Shown: piece by piece, positions 15,487-23,803 of the stretch
Layout of the letters: every line of letters begins with the position of its first letter
Position numbering within the stretch: the stretch's first letter is position 1
Source of the DNA: Butyricicoccus faecihominis
Lineage (GTDB): Bacteria; Bacillota; Clostridia; Oscillospirales; Butyricicoccaceae
Length of the DNA stretch: 64,000 nt
Assembly (NCBI RefSeq): GCF_024462775.1
Contig: NZ_JANGCE010000008.1
Coordinates: forward strand, 1 to 64,000
Reading direction: 5' to 3'
The notes under the pieces: model-generated
Seen by the model: only the letters and a program-made list of their open reading frames with translations
The model's database searches: none
What the model was told of the DNA's origin: nothing
Program-made: the position numbers and the translations under genes

Positions 15487-15526
15487 AGGGCCCGTTGCAG
15501 AATAAAGCGATTCTGCAACGGGCCCT
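15487..15526 (+). terminator. Bidirectional intrinsic terminator between gntR and prfB
   Basis: Arms AGGGCCCGTTGCAGAA and TTCTGCAACGGGCCCT form a perfect 16-bp stem with an 8-base loop. It serves the convergent regulator and prfB genes and is the single terminator left beside the element remnant at 15463-15486. Confidence 0.8.
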
Positions 15527-15548
15527 GTCTTAGTGACGCAATGTGAAA

Positions 15549-16673
15549 TTATTTGGTCGCCCAGTTGCCGGTGGCGAGGGCGGAGAGGTACGCGTTGATG
15601 AACCCGTCGATATCGCCGTCCATGACAGCGGAGATATTGCCGTTTTCAAAGCCGGTGCGCGTGTCCTTGGCAAGGGTATAGGGCATGAACACATAGGAAC
15701 GGATCTGGCTGCCCCATTCGATCTTTTTCTGATCGCCCTTGATGTCGGAGATTTTATCGAGGTGCTCGCGCTCCTTGATCTCGACCAGCTTGGAACGAAG
15801 CATACGCAGACAGTTGTCCTTGTTCTGGAACTGGCTGCGCTCGGTCTGGCAGGATACGACGATGCCGGTGGCGTGATGGATCAGCCGCACGGCGGAAGAG
15901 GTTTTGTTGATGTGCTGGCCGCCCGCGCCGGAGGAGCGGAACACCTGCATTTCATAATCCTCGGGCTTAAGCTCGAAATCAGCCGAATCATCCTCGATAT
16001 CGGGCACGACCTCGATCGCGGAGAACGAGGTATGGCGGCGGCCCGAGGAATCGAACGGCGAAATGCGCACCAGACGGTGCACGCCGTTTTCTCCCTTGAG
16101 GTAGCCGTAGGCGTTTTCGCCCTCGATCAGAATATCGGCGGACTTCAGGCCGGCCTCGTCGCCGTCCTGATAGTCCATGATCTTGTAGGTGAAGCCGTGG
16201 CGCTCGGCCCAGCGGGTGTACATGCGGTAAAGCATTTCGCACCAGTCCTGCGCTTCGGTGCCGCCCGCGCCCGCATGGAAGGAAACGAGGGCGTTGTTGT
16301 GATCGTATTCGCCGGTCAGCAGGGTGGAGAGCTTTTGCTCGGCCATGCCCTTTTCCAGCTCGTCATAGCCGCTTTGCAGTTCTTCGAGCATGGATTCGTC
16401 GTTTTCTTCGATCGCCATCTCGCAGATGGTGAGCAGATCGTCGCGAAGCGTTCGCAAATGGTCGTACGCTTCGATCTTGCCCTTCAAAGCGCCCAGACGG
16501 GAAACGACCTTCTGGCTCTTTTCCGGGTCGTCCCAAAAGCCGGGCTGAGAGCTTTTCAGTTCAAGCTCTTCGACCTCGCGCGCGGCCTGTTCCAGACCGA
16601 GGTTGCCGCGCAGCTCTTCCAGCTGGGGGGCAAGGTTTACCAGCTTTACTTTGTATTCCTCAAATTGCAGCAT
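15549..16673 (-). CDS. prfB: Peptide chain release factor 2
   Basis: A 374-residue class I release factor that recognises UGA and UAA. It has the SPF tripeptide of RF2 (VRISPFDSSGRR near residue 215) and the catalytic GGQ in GAGGQHINKTSSAVRL near residue 255. The frame is continuous from the ATG at 16673, so the programmed +1 frameshift common in prfB genes is absent: no in-frame UGA or CTTTGAC site occurs near codon 25. The promoter at 16712-16740 is near-consensus. It ends at the shared terminator at 15487-15526. Confidence 0.96.
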   Translation of the reverse strand: MLQFEEYKVKLVNLAPQLEELRGNLGLEQAAREVEELELKSSQPGFWDDPEKSQKVVSRLGALKGKIEAYDHLRTLRDDLLTICEMAIEENDESMLEELQSGYDELEKGMAEQKLSTLLTGEYDHNNALVSFHAGAGGTEAQDWCEMLYRMYTRWAERHGFTYKIMDYQDGDEAGLKSADILIEGENAYGYLKGENGVHRLVRISPFDSSGRRHTSFSAIEVVPDIEDDSADFELKPEDYEMQVFRSSGAGGQHINKTSSAVRLIHHATGIVVSCQTERSQFQNKDNCLRMLRSKLVEIKEREHLDKISDIKGDQKKIEWGSQIRSYVFMPYTLAKDTRTGFENGNISAVMDGDIDGFINAYLSALATGNWATK

Positions 16674-16711
16674 GCGGATGCTCCTTACATTTAGAACTTT
16701 CGATTCCTTTT

Positions 16712-16740
16712 ATTATATCCGAAACACAGCGTATTGTCAA
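16712..16740 (-). promoter_or_regulatory. Consensus promoter of prfB
   Basis: On the minus strand TTGACA (16740-16735) and TATAAT (16717-16712) are separated by 17 bases, a perfect sigma-A match. Confidence 0.85.
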
Positions 16741-16754
16741 AGGAAAGGAAAAAA

Positions 16755-16783
16755 TTGAATTCATCGGCACGATATAGTATAAT
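16755..16783 (+). promoter_or_regulatory. Promoter of the MFS-like membrane gene
   Basis: TTGAAT (16755-16760) and TATAAT (16778-16783) are 17 bases apart. The start codon lies about 44 bases further on. Confidence 0.75.
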
Positions 16784-16826
16784 CATTGCATATTGACGCG
16801 GCGATTATACGACAGGGGGTGAGACG

Positions 16827-17894
16827 ATGGGGAAAACAGCGGCACGCCGCTTAGGGGCGTATGCGCTGCTGCACTTTTTTGTCGACTTTGCGTGTATCCT
16901 GCTGCTTTGCGGCCCTGTGCGGCAGGAACTGCAAACGCACGCGGAGTGGGCGCTTTGCATGCTGCTCTATAACGGCTGTGCGTTCGCGCTGCAAATGCCC
17001 TTCGGCGTGTTGGCGGACCATGTGCGAAACGACCGGCTCACCGCCGCTCTGGGCATGCTGCTGGCCGCGATCGCATGGCTTATGCCGGTTATACCGGGGG
17101 TGGAACGGTGCGCGATAGCGGGCATCGGCAACGCGCTGTTTCATGTCGGCGGCGGGCGGTATGCGCTTGCGTACGGTTCGGGCCGCGCCGCCGCGCCGGG
17201 TATTTTTGTTTCAACCGGCGCTGTCGGCGTGTGGCTGGGCGTGTGGGCTGCGCGCGGCGGGCTTTGGCCGTATGATTGGACGCGGCTCGCCGTCGGCTTG
17301 ACAATGCTTGCGGCTGCGTTTCTGGTATACTGGAAAGCCGATGCGGCGGAACCGTCCGTTGCCGCGCCGTCCGCGCCCGCGCGCTGGCCGCGCACCGGCG
17401 CGGCGGGGCTTTGCCTGCTATTGACCGTGCTGCTGCGTTCCTTTTTGGGCGGGCTGACCGCTTTCCCTTGGAAGACCGGCGCGCTGAGCTTTGCTTGCGT
17501 GCTGTGTGTGGCGGCCGGCAAGGCGGCTGGCGGTCTGCTGGGCGACCGGTGCGGCTTTGCGCGCACCTCGGCTCTGGCGCTGTGCGCGGCGGCGGCGCTG
17601 TTTTTGCCCGCGTTTTCTGTTCCGGCGGCCGGGCTGTTCGCGGTCCTGCTCTTTCAAACGTCCATGCCGCTCACGCTTTCGGCGCTCACTCGGTTGGTTG
17701 GTCTGCAAAACCGGGGATTTGCGTTCGGCATGGCGACGTTCGCCATCTTCCTCGGCACGCTGCCCGATCTGCTGGGCGTGGCGGATGCGTTTTGCACGCC
17801 GGCCGCGCTGGCCGCGGGCACGCTGCTTTCGCTCGCCCTGCTGCTGCCGGGTCTGGGTTTGGGGTTTGCGCGCCGCCGCGAGGAAACCGCATGA
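16827..17894 (+). CDS. MFS-like integral membrane protein
   Basis: A 355-residue very hydrophobic protein with about ten to eleven membrane segments. The motif ADHVRNDRLTAALGMLLA near residue 60 resembles the cytoplasmic loop A motif of the major facilitator superfamily, and GIGNALFHVGGGRYALAYG near residue 98 resembles the fosmidomycin-resistance (Fsr) branch. It is slightly shorter than usual for that family. AGGGGGTGAGACG precedes the ATG. It overlaps the next gene by 4 bases (ATGA), so the pair is coupled. Substrate unknown. Confidence 0.6.
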   Translation: MGKTAARRLGAYALLHFFVDFACILLLCGPVRQELQTHAEWALCMLLYNGCAFALQMPFGVLADHVRNDRLTAALGMLLAAIAWLMPVIPGVERCAIAGIGNALFHVGGGRYALAYGSGRAAAPGIFVSTGAVGVWLGVWAARGGLWPYDWTRLAVGLTMLAAAFLVYWKADAAEPSVAAPSAPARWPRTGAAGLCLLLTVLLRSFLGGLTAFPWKTGALSFACVLCVAAGKAAGGLLGDRCGFARTSALALCAAAALFLPAFSVPAAGLFAVLLFQTSMPLTLSALTRLVGLQNRGFAFGMATFAIFLGTLPDLLGVADAFCTPAALAAGTLLSLALLLPGLGLGFARRREETA

Positions 17895-18223
17895 CGGGAA
17901 TCCTGCTGCGTTCGCTCGCCGTTACGCTGCTCATTGAAACGCTCGCGGCGCTGCTGCTTGGCCTGCGCCGCCGGCACGCGTTGACCGTGGTTTGGCTGAT
18001 GAATCTGGTCACCAATCCGCCGGTGGTTTTTGCGGTCACGCTGTGCCGCAAGCTGTGGCCGGTCTACGCGCCGCCGGTCACGGCGCTATGCGAAGTGCTG
18101 GCCGTGGCTGCGGAATATGCATTGCTGCGGCGCTGTGTGCCACTTTCGCGCCGCCGCGCGGCGGTGGCAGCGGTGGCTTTGAATTTGGCGTCTTATTTGG
18201 CCGGATGCTTGCTGTCAGTCTAA
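17891..18223 (+). CDS. Small integral membrane protein of unknown function
   Basis: A 110-residue protein with three to four hydrophobic segments and little else (LLRSLAVTLLIETLAALLLG at the start, then RRHALTVVWLMNLVTNPPVV). Its ATG overlaps the stop of the MFS-like gene, so it is translated with it and may be a partner subunit. The strong hydrophobic pattern and correct coupling support a real gene. I do not recognise a family. Confidence 0.6.
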   Translation: MTGILLRSLAVTLLIETLAALLLGLRRRHALTVVWLMNLVTNPPVVFAVTLCRKLWPVYAPPVTALCEVLAVAAEYALLRRCVPLSRRRAAVAAVALNLASYLAGCLLSV

Positions 18224-18238
18224 TCTTCAGGGGGGAAT

Positions 18239-18364
18239 ATGAAAAAATGCAACAAACCCGCCGCTTTTGAGCTGGCGTTCTACCTACGCACCGATCATAT
18301 GCTTTCCTTTGTTGCGGTACTATGGTTATATAGGCACAGGCAAAGGCGGCTATTTGCAAAGTAA
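18239..18364 (+). CDS. Possible 41-residue membrane-associated small protein
   Basis: An open frame of 41 codons follows the preceding stop by 15 bases and has AGGGGGG about 3 bases before the ATG. The product starts MKKCNKPAAFELAFYLR and has one hydrophobic stretch (LSFVAVLWLY) before a basic tail. Good translation signals and position in the same operon argue for it; short length and no recognised family argue against. Confidence 0.35.
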   Translation: MKKCNKPAAFELAFYLRTDHMLSFVAVLWLYRHRQRRLFAK

Positions 18365-18391
18365 TCGATGATAAAATAGGGGGATTTGGAA

Positions 18392-19240
18392 ATGAGACAT
18401 CTGGGGAAAAGACTGCTGTTCGCGGCGTTGCTGCTGGTTATGGCCATCGTGCCCGCGCTGGCGGACGCGGCGGTAGACGAATTTTGGGAATATGCTTATC
18501 AAGTGGATTACGACTGCTATGTCGCTTCACCGGACGGCATCGGCTTAAATTTCCGCCATGGCGCGGGTTCGGAGTACGGCAAGGTGTTCGACAGCCCGAT
18601 CCCGATGGACACCAAACTGCATATTTCGCAGGAGACCGTTTCGAGCAAGGGCTCCAAATGGGGCTATACGACGTATAACGGCGAGTACGGCTGGGTATAT
18701 CTGGCTGAAACGACCACCACAAAGCCCGCGTCCGCCGCGGATGACTTTTGGTCGCGCGCGTACGAGGTGGACTATACCGCCTATGTCAACTCGCCGGACG
18801 GTATCGGCGTGAACTTTCGCTCCGGGCCGGACTCGTCCTACGGCAAGGTGCTGGACGACCCGATCCCAATGAAGACCGCCCTGCATATCGAGCAGGAAAC
18901 GACCTCGGTCAAAAACTCGAAATGGGGCTATACGGCGTATAACGGCCAGCATGGCTGGGTGTACTTAGCCGAATTGACGACCGAGAAGCCCGCCGGCGCG
19001 CCCGCGCAGACCCCGGCGGCGGAACCGGCTTCCACCGAACCTGCTGAACCCGCCGATCCCGCGCCCACGGCGGAGCCAGACGACGTCGCACCGGTCCATC
19101 CCATACCCGTCGCGGACGAGCAGCCTGCCCAGCAGCCCGACACGCCGCTCACTCTGGCGATCATCGCCATCGTGATCCTTGTGATCGCCGTCACGGCGCT
19201 GTTGCTTCTATTGCTGAGAAAAAATAAAACAAAGTCTTGA
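18392..19240 (+). CDS. Secreted, membrane-anchored protein with two SH3-like repeats
   Basis: A 282-residue protein with a cleavable-type signal peptide (about residues 1-26) and two homologous units of about 95 residues. Each starts with a VDEFW/DDFW segment, continues through SPDGIG(L/V)NFR and SPIPM/DPIPM, and ends SKWGYT-YNG-GWVYLAE, the pattern of bacterial SH3 domains that bind cell-wall peptides. A Pro/Ala/Glu-rich linker of about 50 residues follows, then a C-terminal membrane helix (LTLAIIAIVILVIAVTALLLLLL) and a basic tail. It should sit on the outer face of the membrane within the wall. The ATG at 18392 has AGGGGG 8 bases upstream. A role in wall sensing or binding is inferred. Confidence 0.8.
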   Translation: MRHLGKRLLFAALLLVMAIVPALADAAVDEFWEYAYQVDYDCYVASPDGIGLNFRHGAGSEYGKVFDSPIPMDTKLHISQETVSSKGSKWGYTTYNGEYGWVYLAETTTTKPASAADDFWSRAYEVDYTAYVNSPDGIGVNFRSGPDSSYGKVLDDPIPMKTALHIEQETTSVKNSKWGYTAYNGQHGWVYLAELTTEKPAGAPAQTPAAEPASTEPAEPADPAPTAEPDDVAPVHPIPVADEQPAQQPDTPLTLAIIAIVILVIAVTALLLLLLRKNKTKS

Positions 19241-19265
19241 CAAACCGGTATCTTTTGCATATAGT
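19237..19265 (+). promoter_or_regulatory. Strong promoter of the Mn2+ riboswitch transcript
   Basis: TTGACA (19237-19242) and TATAGT (19260-19265) with 17-base spacing. The -35 box overlaps the stop codon of the SH3 gene. Transcription should start near 19272, about 25 bases before the riboswitch. Confidence 0.85.
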
Positions 19266-19296
19266 AGGACAGGTAATCAAAATGATTTCCACGATA

Positions 19297-19436
19297 TAAA
19301 AGGGAGTAGCTCACGCGGCGGCGCCGCGTGGGGCGGTGTCGTCAATCTCGGCCGGAACTTTTTCGGCCCGTACCGTTCCGTAAGTAGCGAGACTTTTATT
19401 GCAGCCTGAAACTGCAATGAAAGTCTCGTTTTTTTT
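19297..19436 (+). promoter_or_regulatory. yybP-ykoY (Mn2+) riboswitch with terminator platform
   Basis: The leader begins with AAAAGGGAGTAGCTC, the conserved 5' block of this family, and returns with GTAAGTAGCGAGACTTTTA at the 3' side. The 3' block is reused as one arm of a terminator: CGAGACTTTTATTGCAG pairs with CTGCAATGAAAGTCTCG (19388-19428) and is followed by eight T. High Mn2+ should stabilise the aptamer, break the terminator and switch on the antiporter. The assignment is by motif pattern and by the gene it controls, both typical for the class. Confidence 0.85.
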
Positions 19437-19470
19437 GTTCTGGAAATACTTTTAAAGGGGTCGTATCATT

Positions 19471-20418
19471 ATGCTGTCTTTTGTTTTACTGATCGTAGGC
19501 TTCACGCTGCTCGTCTGGGGGGCGGACAAGTTCGTCGCGGGCGCGTCCGCGCTCGCGCGCCGGCTGGGGGTGCCCGCGCTGATCGTCGGCCTGACTGTCG
19601 TCGCCTTTGGCACGTCCGCGCCCGAACTGGCCGTCAGCGTGACCGCCGCCTTAAAGGGCGCGAACGAGATTGCGGTCGGCAACGTGCTGGGTTCCAACAT
19701 CTTTAACCTTTTGGTAGTGGCCGGTCTGTCTGCGGTGCTGTGCCCGCTGGTGGTCGACCGTGACATCCTGCGGCGCGATTGGCCGCTCTCCATCGCGGCG
19801 GCGGGGCTGCTTACCGTGATGCTGCTGTTCGGCGGCGGCATCACGCGCTGGGAAGGTCTGCTGCTGCTCGTGCTGTTCGTGTGGCTGATGATCGTGCAGG
19901 TGCGCCCGGCGCTCCGCAACCGCGCGGTATCCGCGCCAAGCGGGGCGGAAGAGCTGGCCGAAGCCATGCCGCCCGTGATGATCGGCGTCAACATCGTGCT
20001 GGGCCTGATCTGCATCGTTATGGGCGGCCAGCTTTCGGTAAACGGCGCGACCGGCATCGCCCGCATGTTCGGCCTTTCCGAAACGCTGATCGGCCTGACC
20101 ATCGTTGCCATCGGCACCAGCCTGCCCGAGCTCGTCACCTCGCTCGTCGCCGCGAAGAAGGGCGAGAACGATATCGCGATGGGCAACGTCATCGGCTCCA
20201 ACCTGTTCAATATTTTGCTCATTCTAGGCGCGTCCGCGTTGATCAGCCCGATCACCGTACTGCCCACCGCCGTGATCGACAGCGCGATCTTGACGATTTT
20301 GTCCATCGCGTTCCTGCTGCCCGCAATGAAGGGCAAAATGTCGCGCCCGGTAGGCGCCGTGATGGCGCTTTGCTATGTCGGCTTCACCGCGTACCTGATC
20401 ATGCGCTCCGCCATGTAA
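19471..20418 (+). CDS. CaCA-family cation antiporter (YrbG-like), probable Mn2+/Ca2+ exporter
   Basis: A 315-residue membrane protein with ten hydrophobic segments in two inverted halves. Each half carries the alpha-repeat motif: VVAFGTSAPELAVSVTAALKG near residue 48 with NVLGSNIFNLL, and VAIGTSLPELVTSLVAAKKG near residue 212 with NVIGSNLFNIL. These are the cation-binding repeats of sodium/calcium exchangers. The upstream yybP-ykoY riboswitch indicates that manganese is the relevant signal, so export of Mn2+ (or Ca2+) is likely. AAAGGGG lies 11 bases ahead of the ATG. Confidence 0.9.
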   Translation: MLSFVLLIVGFTLLVWGADKFVAGASALARRLGVPALIVGLTVVAFGTSAPELAVSVTAALKGANEIAVGNVLGSNIFNLLVVAGLSAVLCPLVVDRDILRRDWPLSIAAAGLLTVMLLFGGGITRWEGLLLLVLFVWLMIVQVRPALRNRAVSAPSGAEELAEAMPPVMIGVNIVLGLICIVMGGQLSVNGATGIARMFGLSETLIGLTIVAIGTSLPELVTSLVAAKKGENDIAMGNVIGSNLFNILLILGASALISPITVLPTAVIDSAILTILSIAFLLPAMKGKMSRPVGAVMALCYVGFTAYLIMRSAM

Positions 20419-20439
20419 CGCCGTTTACAAAAAATTTGT

Positions 20440-20467
20440 TTGTTCCGCTCGCGTTCTGTGATATAAT
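20440..20467 (+). promoter_or_regulatory. Probable secA promoter
   Basis: TTGTTC (20440-20445) and TATAAT (20462-20467) with 16-base spacing. The secA ATG is 51 bases further; its ribosome-binding site is weak (GAAAGG about 15 bases upstream). Confidence 0.65.
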
Positions 20468-20518
20468 AAGATGATTATATATGGAGTTATGCTCTTTTGA
20501 AAGGCTGATATTTGAACA

Positions 20519-23272
20519 ATGGCTAATATTTTCACAAAGCTATTTGGCACCCATTCGAGCCACGAGCTGAAAAAGATCTATCCGATCGCGGACAAGGTGG
20601 ACGCGCTGGAGGATCAATACCGTACCCTGACGGACGAACAGCTTCGCGGCAAGACCGCGGAATTTAGGACCCGCTTCCAGAACGGCGAAACGCTGGACGA
20701 TCTGCTGCCCGAGGCGTTTGCCACCGTGCGCGAGGCCGCGGACCGCGTGCTCGGTCTGCGCCATTACCGCGTGCAGGTCATCGGCGGCATTGTGCTGCAT
20801 CAGGGCCGAATCGCCGAGATGAAAACCGGCGAAGGCAAGACCCTCGTCGCGACCCTGCCCGCCTACTTGAACGCGCTGACCGGCAAGGGCGTGCACATCG
20901 TCACCGTGAACGATTACCTTGCCAAGCGCGACTCGGAATGGATGGGCAAGGTGTACCGCTATCTGGGGCTGACCGTCGGTCTTGTCATTCACGACATCCA
21001 GCCGAACGAGCGCAAAGCGATGTATGCCGCCGATATCACCTACGGCACCAACAACGAGTTTGGTTTTGATTACCTGCGCGATAATATGGCGATCTACATG
21101 CAGTCCATGGTGCAGCGCGGCCACGCCTTCGCCATTGTGGACGAGGTCGACTCTATTTTGATCGACGAAGCGAGAACGCCTCTGATCATTTCCGGTCAGG
21201 GCGAGCAATCCTCCGCCCTGTACCAAATGGCCGACCGCTTTGCCGCGGGCCTGAAGTGCCTGCGCGTCAAGGAAGTGGACGCCAAGGAAGAGCAGGAGGA
21301 TATCGAAGCCGATTATATCGTGGATGAAAAAGCCCGCACCGCCACGCTGACCCCCAAGGGCCAGAGCCGCGCCGAGGCTTACTTCAAGGTCGAAAACCTG
21401 TCCGATCCTGAAAATACCACGTTGCAGCACCATATTAACCAAGCGGTCAAGGCGCGCGGCGTCATGCAGCGCGATGTCGATTATGTCGTACGCGACGGTC
21501 AGGTCATCATCGTCGATGAATTCACCGGCCGTTTAATGTTCGGCCGCCGCTATAACGAAGGCCTGCATCAGGCGATCGAAGCCAAGGAAGGCGTAAAGGT
21601 AGAGCACGAAAGCAAAACGCTCGCCACCATCACCTTCCAGAATTACTTCCGCCTTTATGGCAAGCTGTCCGGTATGACCGGTACCGCGCTGACCGAGGAA
21701 GAGGAATTCCGCCACATCTATAAGCTGGACGTTATTGAAATTCCGACCAATAAGCAAATCGCCCGTCTGGACAATCCGGACGCGGTGTATAAGAACGAGC
21801 GCGGCAAGATCAATGCGACCATCGCGCGTATCGAGGAATGCCATGCGAAGGGCCAGCCGATCCTAGTTGGTACCGTGTCCATCGAAAAATCCGAAGAGTT
21901 TTCGGCTATTTTGAAGAAAAAGGGCATCAAGCACACGGTGCTGAACGCGAAGTACCACGAAAAGGAAGCGGATATCGTCGCGCAGGCCGGTAAATCCGGC
22001 GCGGTCACCATAGCGACCAACATGGCGGGCCGTGGTACCGATATCATGCTTGGCGGCAACGCCGAGACCATGGCGCTGGACGAGCTGCGCAAGGGCGATT
22101 ACACGCCGGAGTTGCTGGCGGAAGCCAACGGCCATGCGGAAACGGACGATCCGGCCATTCTGGATATCCGTAATCGTTTCAAAGAATTATACGAAAAGTA
22201 TAAACAGGAAACCGACGCGGACGCGGAAAAGGTGCGGGCGGCGGGCGGCCTGTATATTCTGGGCACCGAGCGGCACGAATCCCGCCGTATCGATAACCAG
22301 CTGCGCGGCCGCGCGGGCCGTCAGGGCGACCCGGGCGAATCCTCCTTCTATATCTCGCTGGAAGACGATCTGATGCGTCTGTTCGGTTCGGAAAAGATAC
22401 AGAACATGATGGATACGCTCGGCATCGAGGAAGACGAGCCGATCGACCAAAAAATCTTGTCCGGCGCGATCGAGAACGCGCAGAAGAAGATTGAAAGCCG
22501 CAACTTTGCTACCCGTAAGCACGTGCTGGAGTATGATGATGTGCTCAATACCCAGCGCCAGACCATTTATAGCCAGCGACTCAAGGTGCTGTCCGGCGAG
22601 GATATGAAGTCCAACATTCTTTCGATGGTGGATGATACAATCGCCCGCGCGGTGCACGCCGCGATTGGCGAAAACCACCTGCTTTCCGTAGAGATGGTGG
22701 AGCAGGCGCGCCGTCCGTTTATCGGCCTGTTCCTGCGCCCGGACGACTGCGTCTTTACGCCCGAGGAATGCGACGATCTGACCGCCGACCAGCTTAAAAA
22801 CGAGCTATGCGAAAAAGCGCACGCTGTTTATGAAGCCAAGGAGAGCCAGCTGACGCCCGCGATCATGCGCGAACTTGAGCGCGTGGTGCTGCTCAAGAAC
22901 GTCGATACCAAGTGGATGGACCATATCGACGCCATGACCGAGCTGCGAAACGGCATCGGCCTGCGCGCGTACGGCCAGCACGATCCCGTGGTTGAGTACA
23001 AGCGCGAAGGCTTTGACATGTTCGACGCGATGATTGATTCGATCCGCGAGGACACCGTCCGTATGATCTTCCTTGCGCAGGTGCGCACGCAGGAGGAGCC
23101 CAAGCGCGAACAGGTCGCCAAGGAGACCTCGGCCGCGGGCGCGGCGGACGGCACGGCCAAGAAGGAGCCTGTCCGCGTCGGCAAGAAGGTCGGCATGAAC
23201 GATCCCTGCCCGTGCGGCAGCGGCAAAAAGTACAAAAAGTGCTGCTATTTAAAGCAGGATAAGCCGCAGTAA
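20519..23272 (+). CDS. secA: Protein translocase ATPase SecA
   Basis: A 917-residue preprotein motor of usual length that drives secretion through SecYEG at the membrane. Nucleotide-binding domain 1 has Walker [12 protein letters not shown] near residue 102 and the [19 protein letters not shown] segment near residue 210. The preprotein cross-linking domain follows, then domain 2 with [11 protein letters not shown] near residue 505 and [11 protein letters not shown]. The C-terminus has a proline/alanine linker and the zinc-binding [15 protein letters not shown] motif. It is monocistronic, ending in the terminator at 23283-23322. Confidence 0.98.
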   Translation: MANIFTKLFGTHSSHELKKIYPIADKVDALEDQYRTLTDEQLRGKTAEFRTRFQNGETLDDLLPEAFATVREAADRVLGLRHYRVQVIGGIVLHQGRIAEMKTGEGKTLVATLPAYLNALTGKGVHIVTVNDYLAKRDSEWMGKVYRYLGLTVGLVIHDIQPNERKAMYAADITYGTNNEFGFDYLRDNMAIYMQSMVQRGHAFAIVDEVDSILIDEARTPLIISGQGEQSSALYQMADRFAAGLKCLRVKEVDAKEEQEDIEADYIVDEKARTATLTPKGQSRAEAYFKVENLSDPENTTLQHHINQAVKARGVMQRDVDYVVRDGQVIIVDEFTGRLMFGRRYNEGLHQAIEAKEGVKVEHESKTLATITFQNYFRLYGKLSGMTGTALTEEEEFRHIYKLDVIEIPTNKQIARLDNPDAVYKNERGKINATIARIEECHAKGQPILVGTVSIEKSEEFSAILKKKGIKHTVLNAKYHEKEADIVAQAGKSGAVTIATNMAGRGTDIMLGGNAETMALDELRKGDYTPELLAEANGHAETDDPAILDIRNRFKELYEKYKQETDADAEKVRAAGGLYILGTERHESRRIDNQLRGRAGRQGDPGESSFYISLEDDLMRLFGSEKIQNMMDTLGIEEDEPIDQKILSGAIENAQKKIESRNFATRKHVLEYDDVLNTQRQTIYSQRLKVLSGEDMKSNILSMVDDTIARAVHAAIGENHLLSVEMVEQARRPFIGLFLRPDDCVFTPEECDDLTADQLKNELCEKAHAVYEAKESQLTPAIMRELERVVLLKNVDTKWMDHIDAMTELRNGIGLRAYGQHDPVVEYKREGFDMFDAMIDSIREDTVRMIFLAQVRTQEEPKREQVAKETSAAGAADGTAKKEPVRVGKKVGMNDPCPCGSGKKYKKCCYLKQDKPQ

Positions 23273-23282
23273 AAAAGTGAAG

Positions 23283-23322
23283 CAAGCGGGCGATCCTTAC
23301 CGGATCGCCCGCTTGTTTTTTT
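23283..23322 (+). terminator. secA terminator
   Basis: Arms CAAGCGGGCGATCC and GGATCGCCCGCTTG form a perfect 14-bp stem with a 5-base loop followed by seven T. An A run on the other side lets it also work for a minus-strand transcript. Confidence 0.9.
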
Positions 23323-23339
23323 CGGTGGTGCGCTGGCGC

Positions 23340-23700
23340 GCACAATTTTATGTGCGGCGTGGTGCGGTCTGTATAAGCCCACCCCGCCGCAAGCGAAGCG
23401 CCAACATACGTGGGCGTGCCAAATCAGGCCGGTCCGGCCGAGCGGAGGCACCTATCCACTGAATCCCTAGGAAACCGGTACGGCACTAAGGTGCCCCACA
23501 CCCAAAACAACAGGACGGCAAGCGCCGCCCCCAGTCAGGAGTAAGGGAAAGCGTGGAAGTTAAGTGGGAGAGGAAACCGCAGGTGTCCGCTCCCTCTTGC
23601 TCCCGCGCCGGGCGGCGCGACCGTCTCCCGCGGCTACCGCCGCGTATTTTATTGCGAACGTGAGCGAGGTTCCAAGAGGATGCCGCCGCACAGCTTTTAT
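23340..23700. ncRNA. Candidate structured non-coding RNA, unidentified; strand uncertain
   Basis: About 360 GC-rich bases between secA and the next gene have no credible protein on either strand yet are full of complementary segments. TGTGCGGCG (near 23353) can pair with CGCCGCACA (near 23692) to close the whole region. Internal stems include GCCCAC/GTGGGC (about 23381-23419), GGCAC/GTGCC around 23495-23507, GGCCGG/CCGGCC around 23430-23442 and CGCGGC/GCCGCG around 23624-23642. I looked for hallmarks of RNase P RNA, tmRNA, SRP RNA and 6S RNA and did not find them. A weak minus-strand promoter (TTGAAT, 18 bases, GATTAT, about 23755-23726) and the bidirectional secA terminator would suit a minus-strand RNA. 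Confidence 0.4.
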
Positions 23701-23758
23701 TGGAATGATACGGATATGCATCCATAATCTTAATTAACCTTATGCAAATTCAATTCCC

Positions 23759-23787
23759 TTGTTTTGTCTTTCCAGTATCCGTACAAT
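23759..23787 (+). promoter_or_regulatory. Promoter of the ribbon-helix-helix/Spo0A_C-like gene
   Basis: TTGTTT (23759-23764) and TACAAT (23782-23787) are 17 bases apart. Transcription should start near 23794, which excludes upstream in-frame start codons of the downstream gene. Confidence 0.7.
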
Positions 23788-23803
23788 AGTAATACAAAAG
23801 GGG

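Noticed and set aside
17276-18223. 315-codon frame as one gene across the MFS-like and small membrane genes
   Set aside because: The first two thirds are out of frame with a clearly hydrophobic protein and are Arg/Gly/Ala-rich noise. Only the part from ATG 17891 fits a coupled downstream gene.
23340-23700. Assignment of the post-secA region to RNase P RNA, tmRNA, SRP RNA or 6S RNA
   Set aside because: The conserved blocks I would require (GAGGAAAGTCC of RNase P, the tRNA-like ends of tmRNA, the GGAAGGAAGCAG-type loop of SRP RNA) are not present on either strand, and the 6S resemblance is limited to a few bases.
23486-23725. 79-codon frame on the minus strand in the region after secA
   Set aside because: It has no ribosome-binding site, is Arg/Cys/Ser-rich, and overlaps segments that pair into stems. 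Better explained as non-coding.
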